Positions 15,991-24,112 are shown, counted from the stretch's first letter. The stretch: 26,543 nucleotides of DNA from Flemingiibacterium sp045586505 (GCA_045586505.1 JAZNAL010000041.1:1-26543); one strand, 5' to 3'. The notes: a model not told the origin generated them from the sequence alone. Translations and numbers: made by a program.

Positions 15991-16008
15991 GTGTGCTTTC
16001 CTTTCGTG

Positions 16009-17298
16009 TTACTTTATGATGATCTCGCCGTCGCGGCAGTCAAGCTCGGTTTCATAGAATCGCTTCATGGCGGCGATTATGTGTTTTACGTCATTTGCGC
16101 CCGCGGTCTCGTAGGAGGAGTGCATGGCGAGCTGAGCAAGACCAATGTCCACAGCGGACATGGATACCTGTGAGTTTGAGATGTTGCCGAGTGTGGAGCC
16201 GCCGCGCATATCCGATCGGTTGGCGAATACCTGTACGGGCACCTCTGCCGAGCGGCAGATCTCACGGAAAACGGCGGATGAGACCGCGTCCGTGGTGTAA
16301 AGCTGGGATGCGTTGTATTTCATTACTACGCCCTTGTTCATTTCCGGGCGGTGAGTAGGATCGGCAAGTCCGGGGTTATTGGGATGCACCGCATGGGCGT
16401 TGTCCGCCGAAAGGAGCATGGACTGCGCCGCCGCTATGCGGATATCGCCACCGAAGGCGTCGCAGATGCGGGAGAGTACATCATAAAGGAAGGTAGACGC
16501 CGCGCCCTGCTGGGTACCGCTTCCGACCTCCTCGTTATCGGAGACAAACATAACGGGGGTCATCCTACGCTCGTCCGCCTCGCGGAGCGCACACAGCGAT
16601 GAATAAGCGCATTCAAGATCGTCGAGCTTCGGCGAGGAGATAAATTCATTATTCGCGCCCCATATTGACGGCGACTGACGGTTATATAAAAACAGCTCGT
16701 GAGAAATGATGTCCGAGACGGACACGCCCGCACTTTCGGCGACTGCTTTCATAAACGTGCCCTTCGCCGATCCGTCGCCGTAAAGCGGCACCAGATCGGA
16801 GGCGGGATTATAGGTCTTTCCGTTATTGGGATTATCCATGTGGATGGCGATGTGGGGTATCAGCACAAGATCGCGGTCGACGTCCACAAGTCGTGAGGAA
16901 ATACCGTGCTGGGTGCGCACCATGATGCGTCCAGCCACGGACAGCGGACGGTCAAACCAGGAGTCAAAGATCATGCCGCCGTAGCGCTCGGTGTTGAGGC
17001 GGGTATACATCCCGCCCTCAAGCTCGGGGTTATCCTTAACCTTGAAGGTAGGCGAATCCGAATGAGACGCCGTGATCATGAATTTGGGCATTTCAAGCTC
17101 TGATGGCACAGAGAAGGCGATGATGCTAGATCTGTTGCGGGTGACATAATATTTCTCGCCGCAGACAAGCTCCCACGGTTCACCCTCATAAAGGGCGGTA
17201 TAGCCGTCATCCGCAAGGGCGGCGGCGATGTTTTCCACTGCGTGGAAGCAGGAGGGGGATTTCTTTATAAATTCAAGTAAGCTCTCGGTGCAGTTCAC
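16009..17298 (-). CDS. apeB: M18-family aminopeptidase
   Basis: Dinuclear zinc aminopeptidase of the M18 (aspartyl aminopeptidase/aminopeptidase I) family, about 429 residues, cytoplasmic. The first zinc ligand region SHSDSP (His79, Asp81), the central SDNEEVGSGTQQGA motif with catalytic and metal-binding Glu, and the C-terminal histidine in QLAMHSSYETAG are visible. The start is set at the GTG at 17298: GGAGG (plus 17305-17309) lies 6 nt before it, whereas the longer open frame to 17334 begins with a basic, unconserved stretch that overlaps the SD. First gene of a two-gene operon with the M24 peptidase; it probably trims peptides broadly in the cell. Confidence 0.92.
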   Translation of the reverse strand: MNCTESLLEFIKKSPSCFHAVENIAAALADDGYTALYEGEPWELVCGEKYYVTRNRSSIIAFSVPSELEMPKFMITASHSDSPTFKVKDNPELEGGMYTRLNTERYGGMIFDSWFDRPLSVAGRIMVRTQHGISSRLVDVDRDLVLIPHIAIHMDNPNNGKTYNPASDLVPLYGDGSAKGTFMKAVAESAGVSVSDIISHELFLYNRQSPSIWGANNEFISSPKLDDLECAYSSLCALREADERRMTPVMFVSDNEEVGSGTQQGAASTFLYDVLSRICDAFGGDIRIAAAQSMLLSADNAHAVHPNNPGLADPTHRPEMNKGVVMKYNASQLYTTDAVSSAVFREICRSAEVPVQVFANRSDMRGGSTLGNISNSQVSMSAVDIGLAQLAMHSSYETAGANDVKHIIAAMKRFYETELDCRDGEIIIK

Positions 17299-17357
17299 TT
17301 TATTCCTCCGTTTTTTTGTTTTTTTAAAATACAATAGTGCATAATCTTACAGTCTGC

Positions 17358-17387
17358 AGGGGCGGATAACAAATCCGCCCCTACGGG
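17358..17387. repeat. GGGGCGGAT hairpin repeat upstream of apeB
   Basis: Perfect 10-bp stem, 17358-17367 with 17373-17382, loop AACAA, followed by ACGGG. Shares the CCCGTAGGG-type outer sequence with 12052-12083 and falls inside the leader expected from the promoter at 17495-17523. Best read as a dispersed REP-like palindrome. Confidence 0.6.
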
Positions 17388-17494
17388 AATTATTGGCTTT
17401 CGGGTATGGTTGCTTAAACTTACGTTGATATTTGCATATACGAAGTTTTCTAAGATTATATATTCCTATCATTATGAAAAATATCTTCAAGAAT

Positions 17495-17523
17495 ATGATA
17501 ACATAATTTCAAGCCGATGTCAA
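17495..17523 (-). promoter_or_regulatory. Probable sigma-A promoter of apeB operon
   Basis: Minus strand: TTGACA (plus 17518-17523), 17-bp spacer, TATCAT (plus 17495-17500). It gives a leader of about 190 nt that includes the 17358-17387 palindrome. The rest of the leader holds no recognisable riboswitch. Confidence 0.65.
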
Positions 17524-17552
17524 TAATTTTGCTGATATTTGAAGTCTTTACA

Positions 17553-18047
17553 TCACATTGCAAATGTGGTGCCACCGATATTCTCACCGCCCATGCGGCA
17601 GTTTACCGCCGCGGCAAATTCCGCGCCGCATTCGAGGATGACCTCACAGCGCTTGTCACCGTCAAGAAATACGACGGAATAAGTCTCGGCAAGCGGATTC
17701 TGAACGTAGTTGTATTTCTTGTCGGCTATGTTTTTTTTGGCACTTTTATCAATGGATTCAATGCAAAAAATGGAGACGTGGCATAGCTTTACGTCCTTTT
17801 TGCCCTGCTTTTTGAAGACGAGGAGATCGGACGTTCCGTTGTCTCTGTCATCTATAATGTAGCGGTAATCGCTCAGTACATAGCGCACGAGCACCTGCAG
17901 TCCTGCCACAAGCAAGGCGATGGCGATGAGCTGAAATACTGCCTTATATGGAAGAAACGAGGACAGCGCCATAAGTACAAAGCCCGTCAGGATAAAGAGG
18001 AAGGCAAGTCGGCGGGCTGTTGGTGTTTTTTTAGGGGTGTAGGTCAT
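17553..18047 (-). CDS. Two-TM membrane protein of unknown function
   Basis: Unrecognised 164-residue protein. After a basic N-terminus (TPKKTPTARR) come two hydrophobic segments, about 14-34 and 36-58, separated by a short loop, then a soluble C-terminal part of about 100 residues with alternating strands (YRYIID, SDLLVFKK, YSVVFLDGDKRCEVILE) that may fold as a PH-like or beta-barrel domain. The start has SD AAGGAG 8 nt upstream. It lies 12 bp after the YfcE-type phosphodiesterase stop and its SD overlaps that gene's end, so the two are co-translated neighbours. Nothing in the sequence reveals a function. Confidence 0.7.
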   Translation of the reverse strand: MTYTPKKTPTARRLAFLFILTGFVLMALSSFLPYKAVFQLIAIALLVAGLQVLVRYVLSDYRYIIDDRDNGTSDLLVFKKQGKKDVKLCHVSIFCIESIDKSAKKNIADKKYNYVQNPLAETYSVVFLDGDKRCEVILECGAEFAAAVNCRMGGENIGGTTFAM

Positions 18048-18059
18048 TTTTTAGCTCCT

Positions 18060-18572
18060 TTATCGTGGATTCACCTCTCCATGGGAGAGAAGCACCTGTC
18101 CGTCTCTTATTGTCAGTGTGCCAAATGAGGCGGGGAGTCCGTCCTTTGGCAGGGCGGCGCTTCCGGGATTGAACAACCACAGCGGCTTTGAGCCGAGGTC
18201 GCGGTATTCGAGGACGCGCTCGTGGGTATGACCGAACATCGCGATGTCAGCGCCCGCACGACGGGCATAGGCTTCAAGCTCGCCGAGATAGAATTTCACG
18301 CTCCTTGTGTGGCCGTGGAGTATCAGCACTCTTGTTTTGTCAAGTACAAGCATTTTTTCCTGATAGTCTGCCTCAAGGTATTTTGCACCGAAATCGCAGT
18401 TGCCCGCGACGGCGTGGAAGGTTAGATTCGGGTACATATCCATGGCAGGCTCGATGTCTCTGTAATTGTCACCGAGGAAGATGACTCCGTCGAGACCTGA
18501 AATACATCGTTCGATGACGCTCATAATGACGTCTGAACGTCCATGTGTGTCGGAAAAGATGAGATAATGCAT
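18060..18572 (-). CDS. yfcE: YfcE/MJ0936-type metallophosphodiesterase
   Basis: 170-residue calcineurin-like phosphodiesterase, cytoplasmic, acting on phosphodiesters in vitro for characterised relatives. All metal-site blocks are present: SDTHG (Asp8, His10), GDN (Asp35), GNCD (Asn58), LHGH (His86) and GHTH (His115, His117). The start is set at 18572 because GGAGG (plus 18579-18583) lies 6 nt upstream; the six extra upstream codons would place the start before the SD. Divergent from the small-gene cassette at 18664, with the 90-bp gap holding that cassette's promoter. First gene of a pair with the two-TM protein. Confidence 0.9.
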   Translation of the reverse strand: MHYLIFSDTHGRSDVIMSVIERCISGLDGVIFLGDNYRDIEPAMDMYPNLTFHAVAGNCDFGAKYLEADYQEKMLVLDKTRVLILHGHTRSVKFYLGELEAYARRAGADIAMFGHTHERVLEYRDLGSKPLWLFNPGSAALPKDGLPASFGTLTIRDGQVLLSHGEVNPR

Positions 18573-18604
18573 ATATTGCCTCCGAAACATGATTTACAAA
18601 CATA

Positions 18605-18633
18605 TTCACAAAGGGTGCGAATATACATATAAT
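18605..18633 (+). promoter_or_regulatory. Sigma-A promoter of the three-gene cassette
   Basis: TTCACA at 18605-18610, 17-bp spacer, TATAAT at 18628-18633, about 30 bp before the first cassette start. Confidence 0.72.
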
Positions 18634-18663
18634 AATATCGAACAGCAGAAAGGAGTTTTGCTT

Positions 18664-18939
18664 ATGCAGCTTGATAAAACCGCACTTGACCGTCTTTTGT
18701 CCCTTGATGACGAGACGCTGAAAAAGACCATTACCTCCCTTGCCGCCGCCGCGGGGATCGATCCGAGAGCGGCGCAGTCCGCGGTGTCCAACCTTCGGCT
18801 TGTGCGCGCCAGCCTTTCAAATGCCACCGACGCAGATATTGCGCGTGCGGCAAACATGATCGGCAAGGAAAAGGTAGAATCCATGATGGAAAATCTTAAT
18901 AAGAGCGAAAACACGGGCGGTGGCGATGATGCAGGATAA
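18664..18939 (+). CDS. Small helical protein, cassette gene 1
   Basis: Unrecognised 91-residue soluble protein, predicted mostly helical, beginning MQLDKTALDRLLSLDD and ending in a flexible Gly/Asp-rich tail. It contains no Cys, no membrane segment and no known motif. The start at 18664 is chosen because AAAGGAG lies 8 nt upstream; the frame is open further upstream to 18589 but that stretch overlaps the promoter. Its last codons overlap the start of the next gene by 14 bp, so the two are translationally coupled. The cassette of three small genes seems to be a unit; its role is unknown. Confidence 0.75.
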   Translation: MQLDKTALDRLLSLDDETLKKTITSLAAAAGIDPRAAQSAVSNLRLVRASLSNATDADIARAANMIGKEKVESMMENLNKSENTGGGDDAG

Positions 18940-19351
18940 CGATTACGCAAAACAGCTTTCGAGCATTTTAGAGGATCCCGAAGCTATGGCAAAGGTGATG
19001 AGCCTTGCGGGCAGTCTTATGGGAAGCCTCGGCGATACGGAGAGAGCAGGGGAGCCTATGCAGCGTGTATCGGCAGAAAATGCCGACGGGGATGAGCCAA
19101 ATAGCATCCCGACCAGTGTGCCGCCGCGGGATAGCGAAAAAAATACCGCGCACGGAATAGATATCGGCGCGGCATCCGCCCTTGCGGGACTTATCGGAAA
19201 TGGTAAAAAGAACGATCCGCGGACGAATCTGCTTTTTGCGCTGAAGCCGTTTATGACAAACGAGCGCGCAAAAAAGATCGATATGCTCATAAAAGCCATG
19301 CGTCTTGCCGATATAGCAGGCGGCTTTATCGGCAGCGGCGGCTTGTTTTGA
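18926..19351 (+). CDS. Small protein, cassette gene 2
   Basis: Unrecognised protein of about 141 residues. A helical N-terminus is followed by a polar low-complexity middle (about 40-80) and a C-terminal helical part with the pattern LLFALKPFMTNERAKKIDML, then IKAMRLADIAGGF, a kind of motif I associate with conserved small proteins of Clostridia but cannot name. The start is uncertain: GTG 18920, ATG 18926 and ATG 18929 are all in frame behind a GGCGG/GGTGG SD-like run inside the end of gene 1. It ends in Gly-rich GSGGLF, 15 bp before gene 3. Soluble and cytoplasmic as far as can be seen. Confidence 0.72.
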   Translation: MMQDNDYAKQLSSILEDPEAMAKVMSLAGSLMGSLGDTERAGEPMQRVSAENADGDEPNSIPTSVPPRDSEKNTAHGIDIGAASALAGLIGNGKKNDPRTNLLFALKPFMTNERAKKIDMLIKAMRLADIAGGFIGSGGLF

Positions 19352-19366
19352 TGAGGAGGGAGATAA

Positions 19367-19783
19367 ATGTACGCAAGAAGCTATGACGAGGGCGAGGTGC
19401 AGAGCTTTCGCCGAGGTGAATACAACATTCCCGCCAATTATCGCGGCAACGCCTTCACCGCAGATGAGCCGCCGATAATCGAAGCAGAACCGCCGAAGAG
19501 TGCCGCTAATGAAACACAGAACATTTCCGTCGAAGCCGCAGAGCCAAAGTGTGACGATGCACACGACGTCTGCGAGTGTGCCTGCAAGGATTGTCGGGAA
19601 TCGAAGCAAGCGCCGCGAGAGGGTCTGCTCAGAGGCATCCTGTCGCATTTTGAGCGGGGATTCGAGTTTGACGATCTGCTATTACTAGGTTTGGCATTTT
19701 TGATTCTGCAGGGGTCGGATGACTCAAAGAGTCGGGATGAAATGATACTGATACTGGCGTTCCTATTCCTCTGCGGATTCTGA
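19367..19783 (+). CDS. Small protein with Leu-rich hydrophobic tail, cassette gene 3
   Basis: Unrecognised 138-residue protein with excellent SD (AGGAGGGAG, 19354-19362). The N-terminal 70 residues are polar and acidic; a Cys cluster follows (CDDAHDVCECACKDC, five Cys in about 15 residues, a possible metal site); the last 40 residues hold two short Leu/Ile-rich segments, DDLLLLGLAFLILQ and MILILAFLFLCGF, separated by an acidic linker. The segments are too short for normal transmembrane helices but could form a hairpin in the membrane or a coat-like assembly. The stop codon overlaps the convergent gene's end by 21 bp. Function unknown; a spore-related role is speculative. Confidence 0.72.
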   Translation: MYARSYDEGEVQSFRRGEYNIPANYRGNAFTADEPPIIEAEPPKSAANETQNISVEAAEPKCDDAHDVCECACKDCRESKQAPREGLLRGILSHFERGFEFDDLLLLGLAFLILQGSDDSKSRDEMILILAFLFLCGF

Positions 19784-20668
19784 GGGCACTTCCATAACAT
19801 AGAGCACATCCGCAGACCAGACCTTGGGATCGGTTGCAATGCGCACGGTCTCGTATGAGTAAACGGGCGCGCCGTCAAGGGTGGTACTTGCGGAGATTAT
19901 GATGTGATGGTTAAGAGATACATAGTATTCCTCGCGCAGACCGAGGTCGCTGTAGGTATAAGCGATGTAGTAAACGTTGCCGTCCTCGGTGCTAACCATT
20001 TTAATCTCGCAGTCGGTGACGCTTGAATCTTCCGAGGGGATGTAGTCAGCCTCGTCGGAGGGTTCCGCGAAGCTTGTTTTGGGAAACTCTGCGATAGCTT
20101 CAAGCAGAGTGTTAACGGAGGGGATGCCGATCTCGTTTTCGGGGGTGATATCGGCGGCACGGGGGACTTTCCTCGATACGCCCGTCAGATTTTCGACTAT
20201 GAATACTTGCTCGGCATCACCGATCTTCAGGGTTTCAAGCACATTGAACTTGCCCTTTTCATAGGCTTCGGCGCGGAATCGGTCGCCGTCGCGGTAATAG
20301 CGTATGCGCCGGGTGGACGGCTTGCCGTTATCATAGTGACTGATGTCAGCGCTGAGGTACAGTCCTTCGGGAATCGGCTCCTCATTGAATGCCGCCAAAA
20401 GGTTTTCATAGGTCACATCGAAGGTGACGACCTCGCCGTATTCGTTTTTGCCGCTTTTGACGATCTCCGTCAGTGCGCCGAGATCCCACGGGGTCTCGGC
20501 ATCATCGCCCGACAGTCCAAAAATATCCTTGATAAAATCGGGCAGAAACAGAAGGTCAACGGAATACATCCAGGCAAAGACCGCACCGAACACGATGACC
20601 ATTACCATAACGATGATCGCGGTACCGATAACGGTACTGCGGCTTTCATTTTCTAACTGTTTTTTCAT
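19763..20668 (-). CDS. Membrane-anchored extracytoplasmic protein, unknown
   Basis: Unrecognised 301-residue protein: a short cytoplasmic N-terminus, one membrane anchor (about 13-36, Val/Met-rich), then about 260 residues outside the membrane with strong beta-strand character (YLSADISHYDNGK, RRIRYYRDGDRFRAEAYEKG, VYYIAYTYSD), which resembles the lipoprotein-carrier or LolA-like strand repeats only loosely. No SD: its ATG overlaps the TGA of the upstream glycosyl-1-phosphate transferase (ATGA), so it is translationally coupled to it and may serve the same envelope pathway. It ends convergently inside the small-gene cassette. Confidence 0.78.
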   Translation of the reverse strand: MKKQLENESRSTVIGTAIIVMVMVIVFGAVFAWMYSVDLLFLPDFIKDIFGLSGDDAETPWDLGALTEIVKSGKNEYGEVVTFDVTYENLLAAFNEEPIPEGLYLSADISHYDNGKPSTRRIRYYRDGDRFRAEAYEKGKFNVLETLKIGDAEQVFIVENLTGVSRKVPRAADITPENEIGIPSVNTLLEAIAEFPKTSFAEPSDEADYIPSEDSSVTDCEIKMVSTEDGNVYYIAYTYSDLGLREEYYVSLNHHIIISASTTLDGAPVYSYETVRIATDPKVWSADVLYVMEVPSESAEE

Positions 20669-21807
20669 ATTTGATTATTCTCGTCGGCAGACTCTTCGGT
20701 GAGGCTTTCATATGCCGCCTTGTCCTCCCGTTTTTTGTAGTTGTCGGAGTCGACAGGATCATGAAGCTCGATGGCCATATGTGAACGGGACTTGGCGTGG
20801 CGCAGAAAATAGAAGTTCAAAAGGAAGATTGCGATGCCGACAGCGATGATTATGATAGCCCTTCCGAAGCTTTTCTCGGTGAACATGATCGCCGAGGTGC
20901 CAAGTATTGCACAGATGGCGTAAAGTATCGCCACGGACTGCTTCTGGGAGAAGCCCAGGTCAATAAGCCTGTGATGGAGATGTCCGCGGTCGGGGGAGAA
21001 GGGGTTTCTACCGTTTGCGATACGGCGGATGAATGCAAATGCTGTGTCAAAGAGGGGAAGTGCGAAGATGGAGAGGGGAACAATGAAGGAGATGACCGTG
21101 TGGAGCTTGAATACGCCCGAAATGGAGATCACCGCCATGGTGTAGCCGAGGAACAGCGCTCCTGTGTCGCCCATGAAGATCTTCGCGGGATTACTGTTGA
21201 AGGGCAGGAATCCGAGGCAGGCGCCAACTACGCTTGCGGTAAGCATAGCTGCGGCGACCTCACCCTTTAAGAGCATTACGAGCAGGAGCGAGGTGGAGCA
21301 GATGGCGGAAACTCCGCAGGAGAGTCCGTCAAGTCCGTCGATAAGATTTATGGCGTTGGTGAGACCCACGATCCACATAACGGTGATTGGTATGGAAAGG
21401 CTGCCGAAGGGAATGTGGTTGCCAAACAGATTGATGTGCTCGATGACAACTCCCTGTGACACCGCAACGAACGCCACACCAATCTGTGCGGCGAGCTTTA
21501 TCCAGGCGTTGATGGAGAATACGTCATCGAGGATGCCCACAGTCACAATGATAAGACCGCCGACATAGAGTGCGATAAGCTCGGGTGACAGCTCGCAGAA
21601 TACCAGCGACGCCACTACGAAGCCCGCGAATATTGCGAGGCCTCCGATAAGAGGCGTGGGCTTCTTGTGCATTCGGCGATTATCCTTCGGTACATCGATA
21701 GCGCCGATATTATACGCTAGGACGCTGACCGCAGGCGTGGCGGTAAATGTAACAAGCGCGCCGAGCACTAATGCCGTGAGCAGATATATAAAATCTGTAG
21801 CTTGCAT
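20665..21807 (-). CDS. Undecaprenyl-phosphate GlcNAc-1-phosphate transferase (TagO/WecA type)
   Basis: Polytopic membrane enzyme that moves a sugar-1-phosphate from a UDP-sugar to undecaprenyl phosphate, starting teichoic acid or other envelope glycan synthesis. About 380 residues, ten or eleven membrane segments. Family motifs are KKPTPLIGG, GILDDVF (substrate/Mg2+ Asp-Asp), NAINLIDGLDGLS, FMGDTGALFLGY and RGHLHHRLIDLG; the HHRL motif places it in the WecA/TagO branch rather than MraY. The start is set at 21807, behind AAGGAG at 8 nt; the longer open frame to 21939 overlaps the preceding gene's end with unlikely sequence. A polar C-terminal tail of about 50 residues is extra. It follows the aminotransferase by 41 bp. 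Confidence 0.9.
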   Translation of the reverse strand: MQATDFIYLLTALVLGALVTFTATPAVSVLAYNIGAIDVPKDNRRMHKKPTPLIGGLAIFAGFVVASLVFCELSPELIALYVGGLIIVTVGILDDVFSINAWIKLAAQIGVAFVAVSQGVVIEHINLFGNHIPFGSLSIPITVMWIVGLTNAINLIDGLDGLSCGVSAICSTSLLLVMLLKGEVAAAMLTASVVGACLGFLPFNSNPAKIFMGDTGALFLGYTMAVISISGVFKLHTVISFIVPLSIFALPLFDTAFAFIRRIANGRNPFSPDRGHLHHRLIDLGFSQKQSVAILYAICAILGTSAIMFTEKSFGRAIIIIAVGIAIFLLNFYFLRHAKSRSHMAIELHDPVDSDNYKKREDKAAYESLTEESADENNQI

Positions 21808-21848
21808 TTTGTTAGCTCCTTGAAATTTTGTTTTTGGTTCAGACTGTA

Positions 21849-23039
21849 TTACATCATTGACTTCACCGCATCGGCGAGGTATCCTACGCCTGCGATGATC
21901 TGCTCGTCGGAGGGGGTGGAGTAGTTGAGACGGAAGCAATTGGAGGGAGCGGAGGTGTCGCAGTTGAACGCCTGACCGGGAACGACGGCGACCTTCTTTT
22001 CCATTGCCTTCTTAATGAACTCGCCCTGATCGATGCCATCGGGAAGGGTGCACCAAAGGAACAGACCGCCCTCGGGACGGGTATACTTCACGCAGTCGGG
22101 CATAACACGGTCAAGCTCGGAGAGCATGAGTCCGCACTTGTGGCGGTACAGCTTTCTGATGCCTGCGATATGTGCGTCGATATCGCACTCGGTGATGTAG
22201 CGGTGGCAGAGCATCTGGAAGAACTGGTTGGTGTGAACGTCCTCCACCTGCTTTGCGACTACCATTTTGGTTACTACCTCTTCCGGGCCGCAGATGAAGC
22301 CGATACGCATACCTGCGGACAGCACCTTGCTGTAGGAGCCGGAGTAAACTACCATGTTATCTTTATCGAGAGACTTGATGGTGGGGATCTCCTCGCCTGC
22401 GAAGCGTAATTCGCCGTAAGGATTGTCCTCGAGGATGATTATGTTGTATTTTTTTGCAAGCTCAAGCACTGCACGACGCTTCTCAAGAGGCATACAGGTG
22501 CCTGCGGGATTTTGGAAGGTGGGGATAAGGTAGAGTATCTTCGCACGGGGACAAGCCTTTAGGGTGTCCTCTAATTTTTCAAGGTCGATGCCGCCGTCAT
22601 CGCAGAGCGGAACGCCTACGGTATTACAACCGAGGGAGCGGAACGCATTCAGCGCGCCTATGAAGCTGGGGTTCTCGCAGATGACGGTGTCACCCTCGTC
22701 GCACATGGTCTTGCAGAGCAGCTCGATGCCCTGCTGACCGCCGGAGGTAACGATGGTCATCTGACCGTCCATTTTAATATCGAAGCGGTTGGTGAGGCGC
22801 GCGTTGATGTCCTCACGGAGCGCAGGATAGCCCTCGGTGATGCCGTACTGGAGCGCCTTTGACGGCTCCTCGGCGTAAATTTTCGCGGAGAGACGGGCAA
22901 GATCGTCAACGGGGAAGGATTCGGGAGCGGGATTGCCTGCCGCAAAAGAGATGATTGTGGGATCGGACAGCGCCTTGAAGATCTCACGGATAGCGGAAGG
23001 CTTAAGATCCTGCATTTTCTTTGAAATTCTGTAGCTCAT
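21849..23039 (-). CDS. PLP-dependent aminotransferase, class I/II (LysN/aromatic type)
   Basis: 396-residue fold-type I aminotransferase. The Schiff-base lysine is Lys238 in SGSYSKVLSAGMRIGF; the PLP-contacting Asn/Pro (FQNPAG), Asp205 (LEDNPYG) and Arg245 are present. The early residues lack any helix-turn-helix, so it is the free enzyme, not a MocR-type regulator, though its sequence is of the type seen in 2-aminoadipate and aromatic aminotransferases. Start at 23039 has SD AAAGGA upstream; the frame is open to 23084. An aromatic amino acid substrate would feed arylpyruvates to IorAB about 17 kb away, which is plausible but unproven. It heads a likely operon with the TagO/WecA-type gene. 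Confidence 0.9.
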   Translation of the reverse strand: MSYRISKKMQDLKPSAIREIFKALSDPTIISFAAGNPAPESFPVDDLARLSAKIYAEEPSKALQYGITEGYPALREDINARLTNRFDIKMDGQMTIVTSGGQQGIELLCKTMCDEGDTVICENPSFIGALNAFRSLGCNTVGVPLCDDGGIDLEKLEDTLKACPRAKILYLIPTFQNPAGTCMPLEKRRAVLELAKKYNIIILEDNPYGELRFAGEEIPTIKSLDKDNMVVYSGSYSKVLSAGMRIGFICGPEEVVTKMVVAKQVEDVHTNQFFQMLCHRYITECDIDAHIAGIRKLYRHKCGLMLSELDRVMPDCVKYTRPEGGLFLWCTLPDGIDQGEFIKKAMEKKVAVVPGQAFNCDTSAPSNCFRLNYSTPSDEQIIAGVGYLADAVKSMM

Positions 23040-23113
23040 GGTAATATCCTTTCGATATATGTAAATTGTGTTAATTTCTTGCATAATACTGCCTAAAACA
23101 ACTGTTAATTATT

Positions 23114-23143
23114 ATTTTACCACAAGTACACATAATATTTCAA
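23114..23143 (-). promoter_or_regulatory. Promoter of the aminotransferase-TagO operon
   Basis: Minus strand: TTGAAA (plus 23138-23143), 18-bp spacer, TAAAAT (plus 23114-23119), with TGG just before the -10 box (extended -10). Confidence 0.6.
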
Positions 23144-23163
23144 GACTTAGGGGTTAAATTCTC

Positions 23164-23192
23164 TTGAAATTTTTTAGAATTTGTGGTATAAT
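23164..23192 (+). promoter_or_regulatory. Promoter of the 23285-24952 pair
   Basis: TTGAAA at 23164-23169, 17-bp spacer, TATAAT at 23187-23192, with TGG before the -10 (extended -10). It fires away from the aminotransferase promoter; the two -35 boxes are 20 bp apart. Confidence 0.75.
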
Positions 23193-23284
23193 TCTCACTG
23201 TATGATGAATCATGTATGAATTTGGAGGTTTTTGAGGGAGATTTCCCGCAAAAATTGAAAATATCCGAAAGGCGGTACACAACC

Positions 23285-24094
23285 ATGAACACAGAAGATA
23301 TGGATTACTATGAATACGAGGAAAGCTTAAAGCGCTTTTCGCCGAAAAGAATAATAGGCTTTGTTTTCAAGCTGATTGCGGGGCTCATCATCGTAGGCAC
23401 TTTTGCGCTCATCCTCGGTCGTTCTGCGCTTATGAAGGTGCCCAAGGCGTATACGGGGCTTACATGGACTGAAGCCGCTGTTGAGGCATATGAGGCGGGG
23501 GAGCTTGATGTACTGCTTCATACGCCATATGAAAGCTACGACGAGGACGGCTCATTCCACGTTTCCGATGTCGCCTTATCAAAGGCTACGGGTGAGGTAC
23601 AGCTTACCGTGCGCTACAATAGTCGGAGCACCATAAACGAGCTAATGAACCGCTACGCGCTCACCGATCGTCCCGGCGGCGAGGTGTTCGTGTACATCCT
23701 TTCCGATGACGAAGGCAATACCTATACCGATTATGTATTTGCAGCCGCGTCCCGTCCGCTGTATGAGTTTCGACGCGTGATCTTTCAGGGCGTTGACCTT
23801 GGCGGAATCTATTTGACTCCCGAGGAGCAGGAGTATGCCAAGTTACACGCGGCTGATGAAACTGCACAGATACCCGAGCCTGAGACCAAAACACTGTATC
23901 TTGATATATACTACGGCGAGGACGTTTCCGACGATCCGCTGATGTCATACAGCTTTGTTTTGTACGACTATGATTACGGCAGTGAGGTGCCGGAGTACGA
24001 AAAGGCAGACGGAACGACGCTTGAGTTCCAGAAGGCACCTTATTATGTGTCAAACCTCAGCGAGGATAACGCGGAGACCGAAGCTAATTCTTAA
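23285..24094 (+). CDS. Membrane-anchored acidic protein, unknown
   Basis: Unrecognised 269-residue protein. A Tyr/Glu-rich cytoplasmic start (MNTEDMDYYEYEESLKRF), one membrane segment (about 22-46), then about 220 extracytoplasmic residues, acidic and Tyr-rich, with strand-like stretches (VQLTVRYNSRS, GGEVFVYILSDDEGN, TKTLYLDIYYGED, SYSFVLYDYDYG) suggesting a beta-sandwich. The start at 23285 follows AAAGGCGG at 9 nt; the upstream in-frame ATG at 23216 has no SD. The DUF3737 gene begins 18 bp after the stop, so the two are an operon. Not a lipoprotein: no lipobox. Confidence 0.75.
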   Translation: MNTEDMDYYEYEESLKRFSPKRIIGFVFKLIAGLIIVGTFALILGRSALMKVPKAYTGLTWTEAAVEAYEAGELDVLLHTPYESYDEDGSFHVSDVALSKATGEVQLTVRYNSRSTINELMNRYALTDRPGGEVFVYILSDDEGNTYTDYVFAAASRPLYEFRRVIFQGVDLGGIYLTPEEQEYAKLHAADETAQIPEPETKTLYLDIYYGEDVSDDPLMSYSFVLYDYDYGSEVPEYEKADGTTLEFQKAPYYVSNLSEDNAETEANS

Positions 24095-24112
24095 AACAGT
24101 AAGGACATAAAA

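Noticed and set aside
17299..17334. ATG start for apeB at 17334
   Set aside because: The region contains the GGAGG that serves the GTG at 17298, so it must be untranslated leader.
17311..17523. Riboswitch or T-box in the apeB leader
   Set aside because: Only one simple palindrome and A/T-rich sequence; no T-box motif, specifier loop or conserved riboswitch core seen.
20797..21270. 157-codon plus-strand frame inside the TagO/WecA-type gene
   Set aside because: Antisense shadow with no independent signal.
21849..23039. MocR-type regulator
   Set aside because: The aminotransferase sequence starts without a winged-helix domain and no such domain is encoded upstream in frame.
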